DNA of 8,552 nucleotides from JBBSTY01 sp038235385 (GCA_038235385.1 JBBSTY010000157.1:1-8552); one strand, 5' to 3'. Shown: positions 1 through 8,506, counted from the stretch's first letter. A program made the numbers and translations. The notes: generated by a model not told the origin, from the sequence alone.

Positions 1-57
1 CCCCCCGCCCCCCCCCGCGCCGGGGGTGACGGGCGGCGCTCCGACCCGCGCTCGCAA
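1..57. other. C-rich intergenic edge with possible hairpin
   Basis: No gene is seen here. The sequence opens with a six-base and then a nine-base C run (1-6 and 8-16). C12-16 can pair with G22-26 around the loop GCGCC, giving a 5-bp GC-only hairpin. It could be the tail of a terminator for a gene to the left of the window, but there is no T tract and the left context is missing. Confidence 0.25.
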
Positions 58-87
58 TTGAACGGTGGTTCAGGCGCCTCGTAGGCT
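58..87 (+). promoter_or_regulatory. Probable thiolase promoter
   Basis: TTGAAC at 58-63 resembles a -35 box, and TAGGCT at 82-87 fits the actinobacterial TANNNT -10 pattern. The spacer is 18 bases. Transcription would begin near 94, leaving a leader of roughly 70 bases before the ATG at 166. A ribosome binding site GGAG lies at 153-156, nine bases before that ATG. The assignment rests on motif match and spacing only. Confidence 0.45.
59..72. promoter_or_regulatory. Palindromic operator candidate over the -35 box
   Basis: TGAAC (59-63) and GTTCA (68-72) form a perfect inverted repeat around GGTG. It overlaps the proposed -35 box of the thiolase promoter. TetR-family repressors of acyl-CoA metabolism often bind palindromes at such positions, so a repressor site is plausible. 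No regulator gene is visible in the window and the exact family cannot be named. Confidence 0.35.
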
Positions 88-165
88 GCCCGCAACCACG
101 GTGGTGGCCCCACGACCGTGTCCGGTCGTTCGTCCCCGCCGAACCCGGAACCGGAGCCCACACCC

Positions 166-1341
166 ATGACCGAAGCCGTGATCGTGTCCGCCGCCCGCAC
201 CCCGATCGGTCGGGCCAACAAGGGCACGTTGCGCGATGTCGACGCCGCCACCCTCGCCCAGGTCGCGCTCGGCGCGGCGATCGAGCGGTCCGGCGTCGAC
301 CGGGCCGACATCGACGATCTGGTCCTCGCCGAGAACCTGCAGGGCGGCGGGGTCCTCGGCCGGTACGTCGCCGTCGACCTCGGGCTCGACGACGTCCCCG
401 GCATGGCGAACAACCGGCACTGCGCCGGCGGCATGAGCGCCATCCAGATCGGCGCCGGCTCGATCATGGCCGGGATGGATTCGGTCGTCGTGGCCGGCGG
501 CACCGAGAGCCTGAGCTCGATGCCCCAGACCTTCAAGTCGATCCCGGCGTCCGCCCTCGACTTCCAGCAGTGGATGTCGGCCAGCCACCGCGAGACCCCC
601 GACGCGCCGGCCTGGGACATGTCGATCACCGTGGGTGAGAACACCTCCCGCGAGGCGGGACTCACCCGCCAGGACCTCGACGAATGGGCCGTCTACTCCC
701 AGCAGCAGGCCTGCCTGTCGATCGAGAAGGGCTACTTCGAGAACGAGATCGTTCCGGTCGAGGTCCCTGACGGCGACGGCGGGACGTCCCTGTTCACCAC
801 CGACGAGCACCCCCGGCCGGGCACCACCCTCGAGAAGCTCGCCCAGCTCACCCCGCTGCACCCCGAGCTCGAGCAGCCCACGATCACCGCGGCCAACTCC
901 GCCGGCCTCAACGACGCCGCCGCGGCGGTCGTGCTCACGAGCGATGCCTACGCAGCCGCCCACGGCCTGAGCCCCCTGGCCGCCATCCGCTCGTGGGCCT
1001 CGGTGGGCGTGGCCCCTGCCCGCACGGGCATGGCGCCCATCGCGGCGATCCCCAAGGCGCTCCAGCGCGCCGGGCTCACCCTCGACGACATCGACCTGTT
1101 CGAGATCAACGAGGCGTTCAACTCGGTCACCGTCGCCACGATCCGGGCGCTCGGCATCGACCCCACGATCGTCAACGTCAACGGCAGCGGCTGCAGCCTG
1201 GGCCATCCCATCGCCGCCACCGGCGCCCGGATGGTGACCACGATGATCAACGAGCTGCGCCGCCAGGACAAGACCCTCGGGGTCGTCGCCATGTGCGCCG
1301 GTGGCGGCATGGGGTCGGCCACGGTGATCGAGCTCCGCTGA
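166..1341 (+). CDS. Thiolase family protein (acetyl-CoA acyltransferase)
   Basis: A 391-residue thiolase, the usual length for the family. It should catalyse reversible condensation or thiolytic cleavage of acyl-CoA in the cytoplasm (acetoacetyl-CoA formation or the last step of beta-oxidation). The motifs are in order and in place. The acyl-accepting nucleophile is Cys86 in NNRHCAGG. NEAF lies at 315-318. His347 sits in GSGCSLGHPIAATGAR. The proton-transfer Cys377 sits in CAGGGMG. The N-terminal VIVSAARTPIGR is also typical. ATG 166 is chosen over the in-frame GTG at 118 because family members begin just before this motif and GGAG at 153-156 precedes it; the 16 extra residues would be Pro-rich and unlike the family. 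NEAF is followed by Asn rather than the common Ala, a tolerated variant. Chain-length specificity cannot be told from sequence, so biosynthetic (PhaA/AtoB-like) and degradative (FadA-like) roles both remain open. Confidence 0.93.
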   Translation: MTEAVIVSAARTPIGRANKGTLRDVDAATLAQVALGAAIERSGVDRADIDDLVLAENLQGGGVLGRYVAVDLGLDDVPGMANNRHCAGGMSAIQIGAGSIMAGMDSVVVAGGTESLSSMPQTFKSIPASALDFQQWMSASHRETPDAPAWDMSITVGENTSREAGLTRQDLDEWAVYSQQQACLSIEKGYFENEIVPVEVPDGDGGTSLFTTDEHPRPGTTLEKLAQLTPLHPELEQPTITAANSAGLNDAAAAVVLTSDAYAAAHGLSPLAAIRSWASVGVAPARTGMAPIAAIPKALQRAGLTLDDIDLFEINEAFNSVTVATIRALGIDPTIVNVNGSGCSLGHPIAATGARMVTTMINELRRQDKTLGVVAMCAGGGMGSATVIELR

Positions 1342-1352
1342 ACCGTCGACGC

Positions 1353-1417
1353 GACCGACCACCGACCACCGGCCCACTGGCCGCTGACCGCTGACCGCTG
1401 ACCACCGACCTCCGACC
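1353..1417. repeat. Degenerate 7-base tandem repeats (GACCNNN)
   Basis: GACC recurs at 1353, 1357, 1364, 1386, 1393, 1400, 1407 and 1414, with GGCC variants at 1371 and 1379. From 1357 on, every step is seven bases except one of eight. Units include GACCACC, GACCGCT and GACCTCC. The array fills most of the gap between the thiolase stop and the esterase ribosome binding site. In the middle, CGGCC (1370-1374) and GGCCG (1379-1383) could form a small 5-bp hairpin. The repeat is not coding on either strand. Confidence 0.7.
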
Positions 1418-1427
1418 AGGGGAGCCC

Positions 1428-2525
1428 ATGCGCACCACCCACATCCGCCGGACCGCCATCGTCACAGCGGTGGCCCTCGCCACCCTGCTGGCCGCGTCGT
1501 GCTCCGGAACGGGTTCCGGCGACGGGGCCGATCAGGGACGCGGTGCACCGGGATCGGACCCGACGGCGGACCTCGACGTCTCCGGGAGCACCGGCGCACC
1601 GGCGGTTCGCCTCACCCGGTCGAACGGCTGCGACACCGGCGCAACACCGACCACCGGTACCGACGAGGAGATCACCATCCCGTCGGGAACCGCCACCCGC
1701 ACCTACCTGCAGCACGTCCCCGCCATCCACGACGGCGCCACGGCGCTGCCGGTGATCGTCGACCTCCACGGCTACACCGAGGGCGCCCGGATCCACACGG
1801 CCATGAGCAACCTCGGTCCCGACGGCGACACCTTGGGCTACATCACCATCACCCCGCAGGGCGAGGGTCCGGTCCCGCACTGGGTCGCCGAGGTCGGCTC
1901 CGACGACGTCGCGTTCATCGGCAACGTGCTCGACGACGTCGAGTCGAACCTGTGCGTCGACCTCGACCGGGTGTACGTCACCGGCTTCTCGAACGGCGCG
2001 TTCCTGACCTCGGCGCTCGTGTGCTCCATGGCCGACCGCTTCGCCGCCGCCGCTCCCGTCGCCGGGATCCAGGACCCCGACGGCTGCACGCCGTCGCGTC
2101 CGGTGCCGGTGATCGCGTTCCACGGCACGGCCGACACGTTCGTCAGCTACGACGGGTCCCTCGGATCCTCGGTGGCCGACCTGCCCTCGCCGGACGGGTC
2201 CGGCGCCACGATCGGCGACCTGGGCGAGGGCGACCCGTCGCTCACCGGCCCGAGTGTCCCCGACATCACCGCCGCCTGGGCTGCCCGCAACGGCTGCGAT
2301 GCGGTTCCCACCGAGACACCGGTGACCGACGACGTCACCCAGATCTCCTTCGGGTGCCCCGCCGGTGCCGAGGTGTCGCTGTACCGCGTCGACGGTGGCG
2401 GACACGCCTGGCCCGGGAGCGAGTTCTCCGCCTCGATCGGGTCGGTGACCGGCGCCACCACCATGTCGATCGACGCCAACGAGCTCATGTGGGCCTTCTT
2501 CGAGGCCCACCCGATGCCGTCGTGA
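1428..2525 (+). CDS. Secreted lipoprotein esterase, PHB depolymerase/LpqC-like
   Basis: A 365-residue alpha/beta hydrolase predicted to be exported and lipid-anchored. Residues 1-24 form a signal peptide (basic start, hydrophobic core) ending in the lipobox LAAS before Cys25. A Gly/Asp/Ser-rich linker runs to about residue 60. The catalytic core follows. LHG at 113-115 is the oxyanion-hole region. Ser188 is the nucleophile in GFSNG. Asp236 lies in FHGTADTFVSY. His326 lies in DGGGHAWPG. This arrangement matches the polyhydroxybutyrate depolymerase/feruloyl esterase-like LpqC group. Cys290 and Cys310 are placed to form a disulfide, as expected outside the cytoplasm. Residues 242-278 form a Gly/Ser/Pro-rich stretch that looks longer than I expect for the group. 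The start has a strong AGGGGAG seven bases upstream of ATG 1428. Adjacent arginines at 7-8 hint at Tat export, but the motif is incomplete. The natural substrate may be a polyester, a xylan-linked ester or another ester. Confidence 0.85.
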   Translation: MRTTHIRRTAIVTAVALATLLAASCSGTGSGDGADQGRGAPGSDPTADLDVSGSTGAPAVRLTRSNGCDTGATPTTGTDEEITIPSGTATRTYLQHVPAIHDGATALPVIVDLHGYTEGARIHTAMSNLGPDGDTLGYITITPQGEGPVPHWVAEVGSDDVAFIGNVLDDVESNLCVDLDRVYVTGFSNGAFLTSALVCSMADRFAAAAPVAGIQDPDGCTPSRPVPVIAFHGTADTFVSYDGSLGSSVADLPSPDGSGATIGDLGEGDPSLTGPSVPDITAAWAARNGCDAVPTETPVTDDVTQISFGCPAGAEVSLYRVDGGGHAWPGSEFSASIGSVTGATTMSIDANELMWAFFEAHPMPS

Positions 2526-2556
2526 CCACCGCCGCGATCGCCGGACGGGAGCGGGA

Positions 2557-3159
2557 TCAGCGCCCGTAGGCGTGGCGACCGTCGGCGTCGACGACACTCA
2601 CCACGTAGCGGAGCTCGACCGTGCGCGGTTCGAGGTCGGCGGCGTCGCTCGCCCGGGTTCCGACGTTCACCCAGCCGAGCACCTGCTCGGAGGGTTCGAG
2701 TCCGAGGAGCTCGTCGAGGTCACCGCCGGCCATGACCCCGGCGCTCTTCCAGATCGCCGCGAGGCCGAGGGCCGACGCGGCGAGCACGATCGCGTACCCG
2801 CAGCAGGCGGCGGTGGCCTTCTGCTCCCACTCGGGCACCCGGGCTCGTTGGGGCGAGGCGATGAGGACGATCCGGGTGGGGGCGGCGAACGCCTTGGATC
2901 GCGCCTTGTCCAGGCTCGCCTGATCGGCGCCGGGCGAGTCCGCCGCCAGCGCCGAGGCCAGCGCATCGCCGAACCGCTCCTGGGCATCCTCGGGAACGAC
3001 GACGAACCGGTACGGCCGCAGCAGCTTGTGGTCGGGGACCGTCGTCGCGGCGCGGAGCAACAGGTCGAGCTGATCGGCATCGGGCCCCGGTTCGAGCAGG
3101 GCGAGGTCGCTGCGACGGTTGAGGATCAGATCGAGCGGCAGGTTTGACGGTTCGGACAC
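2557..3159 (-). CDS. Nitroreductase family protein, YdjA-like
   Basis: A 200-residue flavoprotein of the small nitroreductase family, closest in pattern to E. coli YdjA (183 residues). It should bind FMN as a dimer and use NAD(P)H; the physiological substrate is unknown. Visible signatures are INRRS-like LNRRS (13-17), VPDHKLLRPYRF (41-52), KAR followed by AP at 93-94, VPEWEQ (108-113) and AIWKSAG (135-141). I chose GTG at 3159-3157 because GGAG lies eight bases upstream on this strand and the product then starts MSEPSNLPLD. An upstream ATG at 3198 would add 13 poorly matching residues and would overlap the probable -10 box. The stop lies 31 bases from the convergent esterase stop. The gene follows the murA-like gene by 90 bases on the same strand, so it may be partly co-transcribed, but a promoter candidate sits in the gap. 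Confidence 0.87.
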   Translation of the reverse strand: MSEPSNLPLDLILNRRSDLALLEPGPDADQLDLLLRAATTVPDHKLLRPYRFVVVPEDAQERFGDALASALAADSPGADQASLDKARSKAFAAPTRIVLIASPQRARVPEWEQKATAACCGYAIVLAASALGLAAIWKSAGVMAGGDLDELLGLEPSEQVLGWVNVGTRASDAADLEPRTVELRYVVSVVDADGRHAYGR

Positions 3160-3196
3160 GACACATACTCCGATGGGCGTTCGGCGGGGCGTTGGC

Positions 3197-3202
3197 ATCG
3201 TA
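3197..3202 (-). promoter_or_regulatory. Possible -10 box for the nitroreductase
   Basis: TACGAT reads on the minus strand, matching TANNNT, about 40 bases before the GTG start. No convincing -35 hexamer lies 16-19 bases upstream, so this rests on the -10 box alone. It would let the nitroreductase be transcribed independently of the gene before it. Confidence 0.3.
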
Positions 3203-3231
3203 GGCAGTCCGTGGCCCGCTGCGGTCGAGGG

Positions 3232-3248
3232 CGACGGGGTGCTCGTCG
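3232..3248 (-). terminator. Weak hairpin just after the murA-like gene
   Basis: CGACG (3232-3236) and CGTCG (3244-3248) pair around a seven-base loop, directly after the stop codon of the minus-strand gene ending at 3250. There is no T tract. It is short enough to arise by chance in DNA this GC-rich. Confidence 0.2.
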
Positions 3249-3249
3249 G

Positions 3250-4800
3250 CTACAGGTCGTGGAAGGTCTCGATCTGCGCGCCCAGGAGGTTGAGCCGCTC
3301 GGCGAGCGATTCGTAGCCGCGGTTGATCACGTTCACGTTGCGCAGGACCGACGTGCCCTTGGCGGCCAGCATGGCGAGGAGGATGACGACGCCGGGCCGC
3401 AGCGCGGGTGGGCAGATGACCTCGGTTCCCGACCAGTGGGTCGGACCCTCGATGAGCACGCGGTGGGGATCGAGCAGCTTGACGTCGGCGCCGAGCTTCA
3501 CCAGCTCCACGAGGTAGATGGCCCGGTTCTCGTACACCCAGTCGTGCACGAGGGTCGACCCGGTGGCGGTGGCGGCGATGATGGCGAAGAACGGCAGGTT
3601 GTCGATGTTCAGGCCCGGGAACGGCATCGGGTGGATCTTGTCGATGGCCGCCCGGAGCTCCGATGGACGCACGGTGAGGTCGACCAGCCGGGTCCGGCCG
3701 TTGGCGGCGACGTACTCGTCGCTGCGGTCGTAGTCGAGACCCATCTCCTCGAGGATCGCCAGTTCGACCTCGAGGAACTCGATCGGGGCCCGGCGGATGG
3801 TGATCTCCGACCGTGTGACGATCCCTGCAGCCAGCAGGCTCATCGCCTCGACCGGATCCTCGGAGGGGGCGTAATCGACGTCACGATCGATCTCGGCCAC
3901 GCCGTGGACCTCGAGGGTGGTGGTGCCGATGCCGTCGATGCGCACCCCGAGCTCGGTGAGGTAGAAGCAGAGGTCCTGCACCATGTAGTTCGGACTGGCG
4001 TTGCGGATCACGGTGACGCGAGGCTCGCGGGCGGCGGCCATGAGCACGTTCTCGGTGACGGTGTCGCCCCGTTCGGTCAGCACGATGGGGCGCTGGGGAT
4101 GCACCGACCGGTCGACGGTGATCTCGTAGCGGCCGTGCTCGGTTTGCACCACCACGCCGAACGGGCGCAGGGCGATGAGGTGTGGCTCGATGGTGCGCTC
4201 GCCGAGGTCGCAACCGCCGGTGTAGGGCAGCGAGAAGCGGTCCTCGCGGTGCAGCAGCGGTCCGAGGAACATGATCACGCTGCGCGTGCGGCGGGCGGCG
4301 TCGACGTCCATGTTGGCCAGGTCGAGCACGGCCGGCGGGATGATCTCGAGGTCGTTGTCGTCGTTCAGCCAACGGGTCTTCACCCCGATGCTGTCGAGCA
4401 CCTCGAGGATGCGGTTCACCTCGTCGATGCGCGCCACCTTGCGCAGCGTCGTGCGGCCCCGGTTGAGCAACGACGCGCACAGCAGGGCGACGCCGGCGTT
4501 CTTCGACGACTTCACGTCGATCGAACCGGACAGCACGGTGCCGCCCACCACCCGCAGGTTCATGGGCGCCTGGCGGCCGAGCGTGACGAGCTCGTGGTCG
4601 AGGGCCTCGCTGATGCGCGTGAGCATCTCGACGCTCAGGTTCTGGCCGCCCTGTTCGATGCGGTTGATCGCGCTCTGGCTCGTCCCGAGCGCCTCGGCCA
4701 GGCCCGCCTGGGTGAGCCCGCGGTGCTTGCGGGCGTCGCGGATCAGCGTGCCGATCTGGCGGAGGTAGGCCTCGGACCGCAGTGCGGCATCATCAGACAT
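3250..4800 (-). CDS. murA: XRE-MurA fusion: UDP-GlcNAc 1-carboxyvinyltransferase-like
   Basis: A 516-residue protein; ordinary MurA is about 420 residues. Residues 13-72 are an XRE-type helix-turn-helix (LTQAGLAEALGTSQSAINRIEQG at 29-51). From residue 80 a full MurA fold follows, which would transfer enolpyruvate from PEP to UDP-GlcNAc, the first committed step of peptidoglycan synthesis. Aligned by eye with E. coli MurA: Lys100-Asn101 match K22-N23, Arg173 R91, Cys197 C115, Arg202 R120, Asp400 D305, Arg468 R371 and Arg494 R397. Ala466 falls where E. coli has D369. Cys at the fosfomycin-binding position predicts that the drug could still bind. From memory, related fusions occur in other actinobacteria, so the architecture is not unique. 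ATG 4800 is chosen because the product then opens directly on the XRE domain; the alternatives at 4818 (ATG) and 4836 (TTG) lie inside the promoter. No ribosome binding site is seen, so leaderless translation is possible. It may be a second MurA rather than the housekeeping one. Confidence 0.9.
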   Translation of the reverse strand: MSDDAALRSEAYLRQIGTLIRDARKHRGLTQAGLAEALGTSQSAINRIEQGGQNLSVEMLTRISEALDHELVTLGRQAPMNLRVVGGTVLSGSIDVKSSKNAGVALLCASLLNRGRTTLRKVARIDEVNRILEVLDSIGVKTRWLNDDNDLEIIPPAVLDLANMDVDAARRTRSVIMFLGPLLHREDRFSLPYTGGCDLGERTIEPHLIALRPFGVVVQTEHGRYEITVDRSVHPQRPIVLTERGDTVTENVLMAAAREPRVTVIRNASPNYMVQDLCFYLTELGVRIDGIGTTTLEVHGVAEIDRDVDYAPSEDPVEAMSLLAAGIVTRSEITIRRAPIEFLEVELAILEEMGLDYDRSDEYVAANGRTRLVDLTVRPSELRAAIDKIHPMPFPGLNIDNLPFFAIIAATATGSTLVHDWVYENRAIYLVELVKLGADVKLLDPHRVLIEGPTHWSGTEVICPPALRPGVVILLAMLAAKGTSVLRNVNVINRGYESLAERLNLLGAQIETFHDL

Positions 4801-4806
4801 GGTCGA

Positions 4807-4836
4807 GAAGTAACTCATATGTGAGATATGGGTCAA
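4807..4836 (-). promoter_or_regulatory. Probable promoter of the XRE-MurA gene
   Basis: On the minus strand TTGACC (4836-4831) is a good -35 box. A -10 box would fall at TTACTT (4813-4808) or TACTTC (4812-4807) after 17 or 18 bases, both weak matches. Either places the start of transcription at or within a base or two of the ATG at 4800. That fits the absence of a ribosome binding site and suggests a leaderless message. The segment is the most AT-rich stretch in the window. Confidence 0.4.
4816..4830. promoter_or_regulatory. Inverted repeat, operator candidate for autoregulation
   Basis: CATAT (4816-4820) and ATATG (4826-4830) form a perfect inverted repeat around GTGAG. It sits exactly between the proposed -35 and -10 boxes of the XRE-MurA gene, where a bound repressor would block RNA polymerase. 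The gene product itself carries an XRE DNA-binding domain, so self-repression is the simplest reading. This is inference from position and symmetry; no second copy of the site was seen in the window. Confidence 0.4.
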
Positions 4837-4838
4837 GT

Positions 4839-4863
4839 CGGCGCGGTCGGGTGCCCGACGCCG
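4839..4863 (-). terminator. Bulged hairpin after the helicase gene
   Basis: CGGCG (4839-4843) pairs with CGCCG (4859-4863), and TCGGG (4847-4851) pairs with CCCGA (4854-4858). This gives a 10-bp stem with a three-base bulge (4844-4846) and a very tight loop. It begins about 20 bases after the helicase stop and ends just before the -35 box of the next gene. There is no T tract, but actinobacterial terminators often lack one. It would separate helicase transcription from the XRE-MurA gene. Confidence 0.35.
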
Positions 4864-4884
4864 TTGCCTGCTGGGTGGTCACGG

Positions 4885-7800
4885 TCACGGTGCCGGTTCC
4901 GGTTCCGGTGACGGGGCATCGTCGAGCAGGGCGAGGATCTCATCGCCGTAGCGCTCGAGCTTGGCCGGGCCGATGCCGTGCACGGCCAGGAGCTCCTGGG
5001 GGGTCCCGGGTCGGGCGGACGCGATCTCCTCGAGGGTGGCGTCCTTGGCGATCACGTAGGCCGGAACGGCGTCGGCCTTCGCCCGGTCGGCCCGCCACTC
5101 CCGGAGGGCGGCGAGGACCGGCTCCGCCGACGCATCGACGGCCGGCCGCGACCTTGCGCTCCCGGGTGACGCGCTCGTCGCCACCAGGCGACGTTCCTTG
5201 CCGTCGACGGTGACCGTCGATCCGAACGCCACCCGGAAGCGGGCGCGCCCCGCCAGGAGCACCGCGCCCGACGCGTCGATCTCGGCCACGGTGCACTCGT
5301 AGCCTCCCCACTGCACCTCGAGACCGACCGCGGCGGCCACGTCGGAGGGTCGGGCGCCCCGTGCCGGGGCCGCCGATCGGCCGACGGCCGCTGCCGGTTC
5401 GGGTTCGGGCGCCGGAGCGCCCGGTTCGGCGAGCTCGTCGAGGAACAGCGACGGCTCCGCCGCATCGGCCACGATGGTGACGTCGGCCTGGCACCGGGTG
5501 ATCGCGACGTGGAAGACCCGGCGCTCCTCTTCGACGTCGGTGCTCAGACGGTGCGGGAAGGTCCCCTCCGATGCGTCGTGCACGATGACGTGGGGCCACT
5601 CGAGCCCCTTGACCCGGTGGACCGTGGAGAGCTGCACGCCGTCGGGGTCGCGCCCACCATCGAGCGCCGTGCGCAACCAGGCCTCGAAGTCGTGGGGATC
5701 GGGATGCAGGGACCCCAGCGCGATCAGCGCCCGCAGGTCGTCGGAGTGGGCAGCCGAGTTGCGACCACGGTGGGCCGAGTCGAGGGTCTGCATGGCACGG
5801 TCGAGACCGATCTCGTTGCGCACGAACCGGACGAGGCGATCGGTGGGCGCGCCGGTCGAGGCGAGCGCCTGGATGCGTTCGACATCGTCGGCGAACCCCT
5901 CGACCTTGGGACGGTCCTTCTCCTGCACCCGGCCTGCCAGACGCCGCAGACCCGAGAGGTCGCGCTGCTCGCTCATCCACTCGATCATGCGGGGCGAGAT
6001 GCTTCGGCCGGGGCGACGCGCCGCTCGCTCGATGTCGGCACCACCGAGCCCCTGGGCTCGGGTGGCGAGCCGAACCCACGAGAGCGCGGCGGCCACACCG
6101 GTGCGCTCCAGGAACCGGCCACCCTCGCGGTTGAGCACCGCCAGCCCGGCCTCGCCGAGCGCCACCTGCACGGGCGCCAACAGCGTGTTGACCCGGGAGA
6201 GCACCACGATGTCGGTGGGGGCGACACCGGCGTCGACGAGCTCGACCACGCGTGCGGCGGTCGCTTCGACGGGTTGGGCGTGGCGCACGACGCGCAACGT
6301 GTCGCCGGTGGCAGCACGTGGTCCTGGGCGGATCTGCTTGGGCACCCGGTGCCGGTTGCGCGAGAGCAGGTTGGCGGCGGCGGCGACGACCGCGGCCGGG
6401 CAGCGGTAGTTGACCTCGAGCGCGTGGTGGGTGGCACCGGGGAAGTAGCGATCGAACTCGATGAGCCAGTCCGGCGACGCGCCGGAGTACCCGTAGATCG
6501 TCTGGTCGTCGTCGCCCACGCCGAACACGTCGGCCTCGGCGCCGGCGAGCAGGCGGATGAGGAGCAGGTGCGCGGGTGTGAGGTCCTGGAACTCGTCGAC
6601 GAGCAGCACGCGACACGACGCCTGGGCGGCCGCCCGGGTGGCGGGTTCGGCGACGAGCACCTCGATGGCCCGGTAGATCTGATCGTCGAAGTCCACCGCA
6701 CCGCGCGCTTGCAGCTCGCGCCGGTAGCCGTCGAAGAACGCCGCGAACCCGTCGACGTCGCCGTTGAACTCGGCCTCGACCTCGGCCGGATCGCGCAGGC
6801 CCAGCCGCACCATCGAAAGCGCATCGAGCCACGCGGCTGCGGGGTCGGTGTTCGCCCGCCGCGGGAACGAGACGAGCTCGGCGAGCAGCCGCCGCACCTG
6901 GAGCTCGTCGAGGGTGGTGACCCGCTCGTCTCGGCGGGCGAACGTGCCTCGGCCGTTGACGATCGACAGCGCGAGGGCGTTGAGGGTCTGGATCTGGAGC
7001 CCCGGCAGGTCGCGGGTGCGAGCACCCATCTCCTCCTGGGCGCGCTTGTTGAAGGCCACCAGGCACACCGAGCCCGCCGGCACCTGCTTCGAGCGGATCA
7101 GGTACCGGGCCCGTTCGGTGAGCACCCGGGTCTTGCCCGACCCAGCGGGGGCGACGATGCGCGACCGGGCGGCCGGGTCGCCCACCGACTCGAGCTGATC
7201 AGGGGCGAGGTCGGCGTCGGGATCGTCGCCCCCGACCGGATCCAGGCGGCCGGCGTCGATGGTGACCCGAGGGATCACCACGGCCTCGGTACCATCGTCG
7301 AGCGGCACGGCGCCACCGGGCCAGAAGCGCAGCGGTCCGCCGTCGCACAGCGCGATCCGGCCGTCGGCGAGCGAGACGTCGCCCACCGCCGAGCGCGACG
7401 CCCCCGCATCGCGTGCGCGCCGGGCGAGCGACCACACGGGCGCATCCAGGTCGCGGGCGTCGACGGCGTTGGCCAGCGCGAGGTGCCACAGGACCTCGCC
7501 GGTGATCTCGAGGTCGACCGGGAGCCGCCACACCGGGGCGGTGACGGAGGCGGGATCGGGCGCGAGGTCGATGTCGTCGACGCGGTAGATCATCGGCGTG
7601 CGCGCCAGGAACGCCTCGCGCACCTCCGCGAGGACGTCGGGATCGTCGAGGTCGTCGGCACCGAGCAGCACCTCGTGGCAGTCCACCCACGGTGGGGGCA
7701 CCTCGGCGTCGGCCACGAGCACGACCGACCGGCCCAACGAGCGCGGACCGGCGAGCCGCTCCCAGGACCACCCCTGGTCGCCGTCGTCCCACGGGGTCCA

Positions 7801-8334
7801 GCCGGCACCCTTGGCCACCGGCGCGGGTGGCGGCGCCGGAGGACGCGGAGCCGAGGGTCGGTCGGACCGGTTTCCCGTTCCGGAGACCCTCGCCGGCGGC
7901 CGCGGGCTCGGCTGACGGCGTTGCCGTGGTGCGGCATCGGGTGCGACGGGGTCGGGCTCGTCGCCCTCCCCCGGATCGCCGTCCCACGTGGGTCCGCCCG
8001 GTCCCCACCCGAGCTGGTCGGGATCGTCGGCATCGGACGAGCGCGCCCGAGCGAGCGCCGCCCGAGCCCGGGGGCCGAGGTGGGCCAGGGCGGGGTCGTC
8101 GCCGTTCGACGCGCCCGACGGCGAGCCCGTCGAGCGCTGATCGTCGTCGTCGCCGCCGGCGCCGAGCCGATCGATGCGTGGCGGCGCCTCGTTCACGATC
8201 CGGCTGGGCGAATGGCGACGAGCTGCGTCCCTGGCCGCCCCGAACGCCTCGGCTCGCGAGCCGAACCGTCGCTCGGCGCCCGCGGCGTGCACCACCCACT
8301 CGTCGCCGTCGGCGTACAGGTGCACGGGGGTCAT
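4885..8334 (-). CDS. UvrD/PcrA-like superfamily I helicase with N-terminal extension and HRDC domain
   Basis: An 1149-residue ATP-dependent DNA helicase, far longer than typical UvrD/PcrA (about 700-750). The motor runs from about residue 378: DQL (379-381); Walker A APAGSGKT (395-402); VAFNKRAQEEM motif Ia (426-436); DEFQD (580-584); GDDDQTIYGYSGA (607-619); NYRCP (642-646); QLSTVHRVKGLEW (901-913); and motif VI ending AITR (944-947). Residues 1073-1138 look like an HRDC domain, as in mycobacterial UvrD2, but the UvrD2 tetracysteine motif between motor and HRDC is absent; a small beta-rich segment lies at 1000-1052. Residues 1-55 resemble DUF2188 (uncertain). Residues 56-177 are an acidic, Pro/Arg-rich probably disordered linker. 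Residues 178-377 form an unrecognised globular region. A role in DNA repair or replication-fork processing is inferred. ATG 8334 is preceded on its strand by GGGGA eight bases upstream. PEPEP-type linkers occur near 976-980 and at the C-terminus. Confidence 0.92.
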   Translation of the reverse strand: MTPVHLYADGDEWVVHAAGAERRFGSRAEAFGAARDAARRHSPSRIVNEAPPRIDRLGAGGDDDDQRSTGSPSGASNGDDPALAHLGPRARAALARARSSDADDPDQLGWGPGGPTWDGDPGEGDEPDPVAPDAAPRQRRQPSPRPPARVSGTGNRSDRPSAPRPPAPPPAPVAKGAGWTPWDDGDQGWSWERLAGPRSLGRSVVLVADAEVPPPWVDCHEVLLGADDLDDPDVLAEVREAFLARTPMIYRVDDIDLAPDPASVTAPVWRLPVDLEITGEVLWHLALANAVDARDLDAPVWSLARRARDAGASRSAVGDVSLADGRIALCDGGPLRFWPGGAVPLDDGTEAVVIPRVTIDAGRLDPVGGDDPDADLAPDQLESVGDPAARSRIVAPAGSGKTRVLTERARYLIRSKQVPAGSVCLVAFNKRAQEEMGARTRDLPGLQIQTLNALALSIVNGRGTFARRDERVTTLDELQVRRLLAELVSFPRRANTDPAAAWLDALSMVRLGLRDPAEVEAEFNGDVDGFAAFFDGYRRELQARGAVDFDDQIYRAIEVLVAEPATRAAAQASCRVLLVDEFQDLTPAHLLLIRLLAGAEADVFGVGDDDQTIYGYSGASPDWLIEFDRYFPGATHHALEVNYRCPAAVVAAAANLLSRNRHRVPKQIRPGPRAATGDTLRVVRHAQPVEATAARVVELVDAGVAPTDIVVLSRVNTLLAPVQVALGEAGLAVLNREGGRFLERTGVAAALSWVRLATRAQGLGGADIERAARRPGRSISPRMIEWMSEQRDLSGLRRLAGRVQEKDRPKVEGFADDVERIQALASTGAPTDRLVRFVRNEIGLDRAMQTLDSAHRGRNSAAHSDDLRALIALGSLHPDPHDFEAWLRTALDGGRDPDGVQLSTVHRVKGLEWPHVIVHDASEGTFPHRLSTDVEEERRVFHVAITRCQADVTIVADAAEPSLFLDELAEPGAPAPEPEPAAAVGRSAAPARGARPSDVAAAVGLEVQWGGYECTVAEIDASGAVLLAGRARFRVAFGSTVTVDGKERRLVATSASPGSARSRPAVDASAEPVLAALREWRADRAKADAVPAYVIAKDATLEEIASARPGTPQELLAVHGIGPAKLERYGDEILALLDDAPSPEPEPAP

Positions 8335-8506
8335 CCTCGCAGTCCCCGCAGCACATCGCTCGCCTCACCGGTCACGGCGCAACCGTACGCCGCCCCACCG
8401 ACACCCCGAGTCCGGGCGGCGAGCCGCGGGTAGGGTCGGTCGGCCCCGGGGTGGGGCCTGTCACGAGGGGTCGCCGTCACGACGACGGCCGGCGAGAGGA
8501 TCGAAC
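8335..8506. promoter_or_regulatory. Divergent intergenic region with two promoter candidates
   Basis: This 172-base gap separates the helicase gene (minus) from a plus-strand gene at 8507. On the minus strand TACGGT (8387-8382) could be the helicase -10 box. On the plus strand TAGGGT (8431-8436) could be the -10 box of the downstream gene. Neither has a clear -35 box. After the plus-strand candidate, GGCCCC (8442-8447) and GGGGCC (8453-8458) form a perfect 6-bp inverted repeat with a five-base spacer. GTCACGA then occurs twice (8460-8466 and 8476-8482), 16 bases apart. The last two features would lie in the leader of the plus-strand gene. Confidence 0.3.
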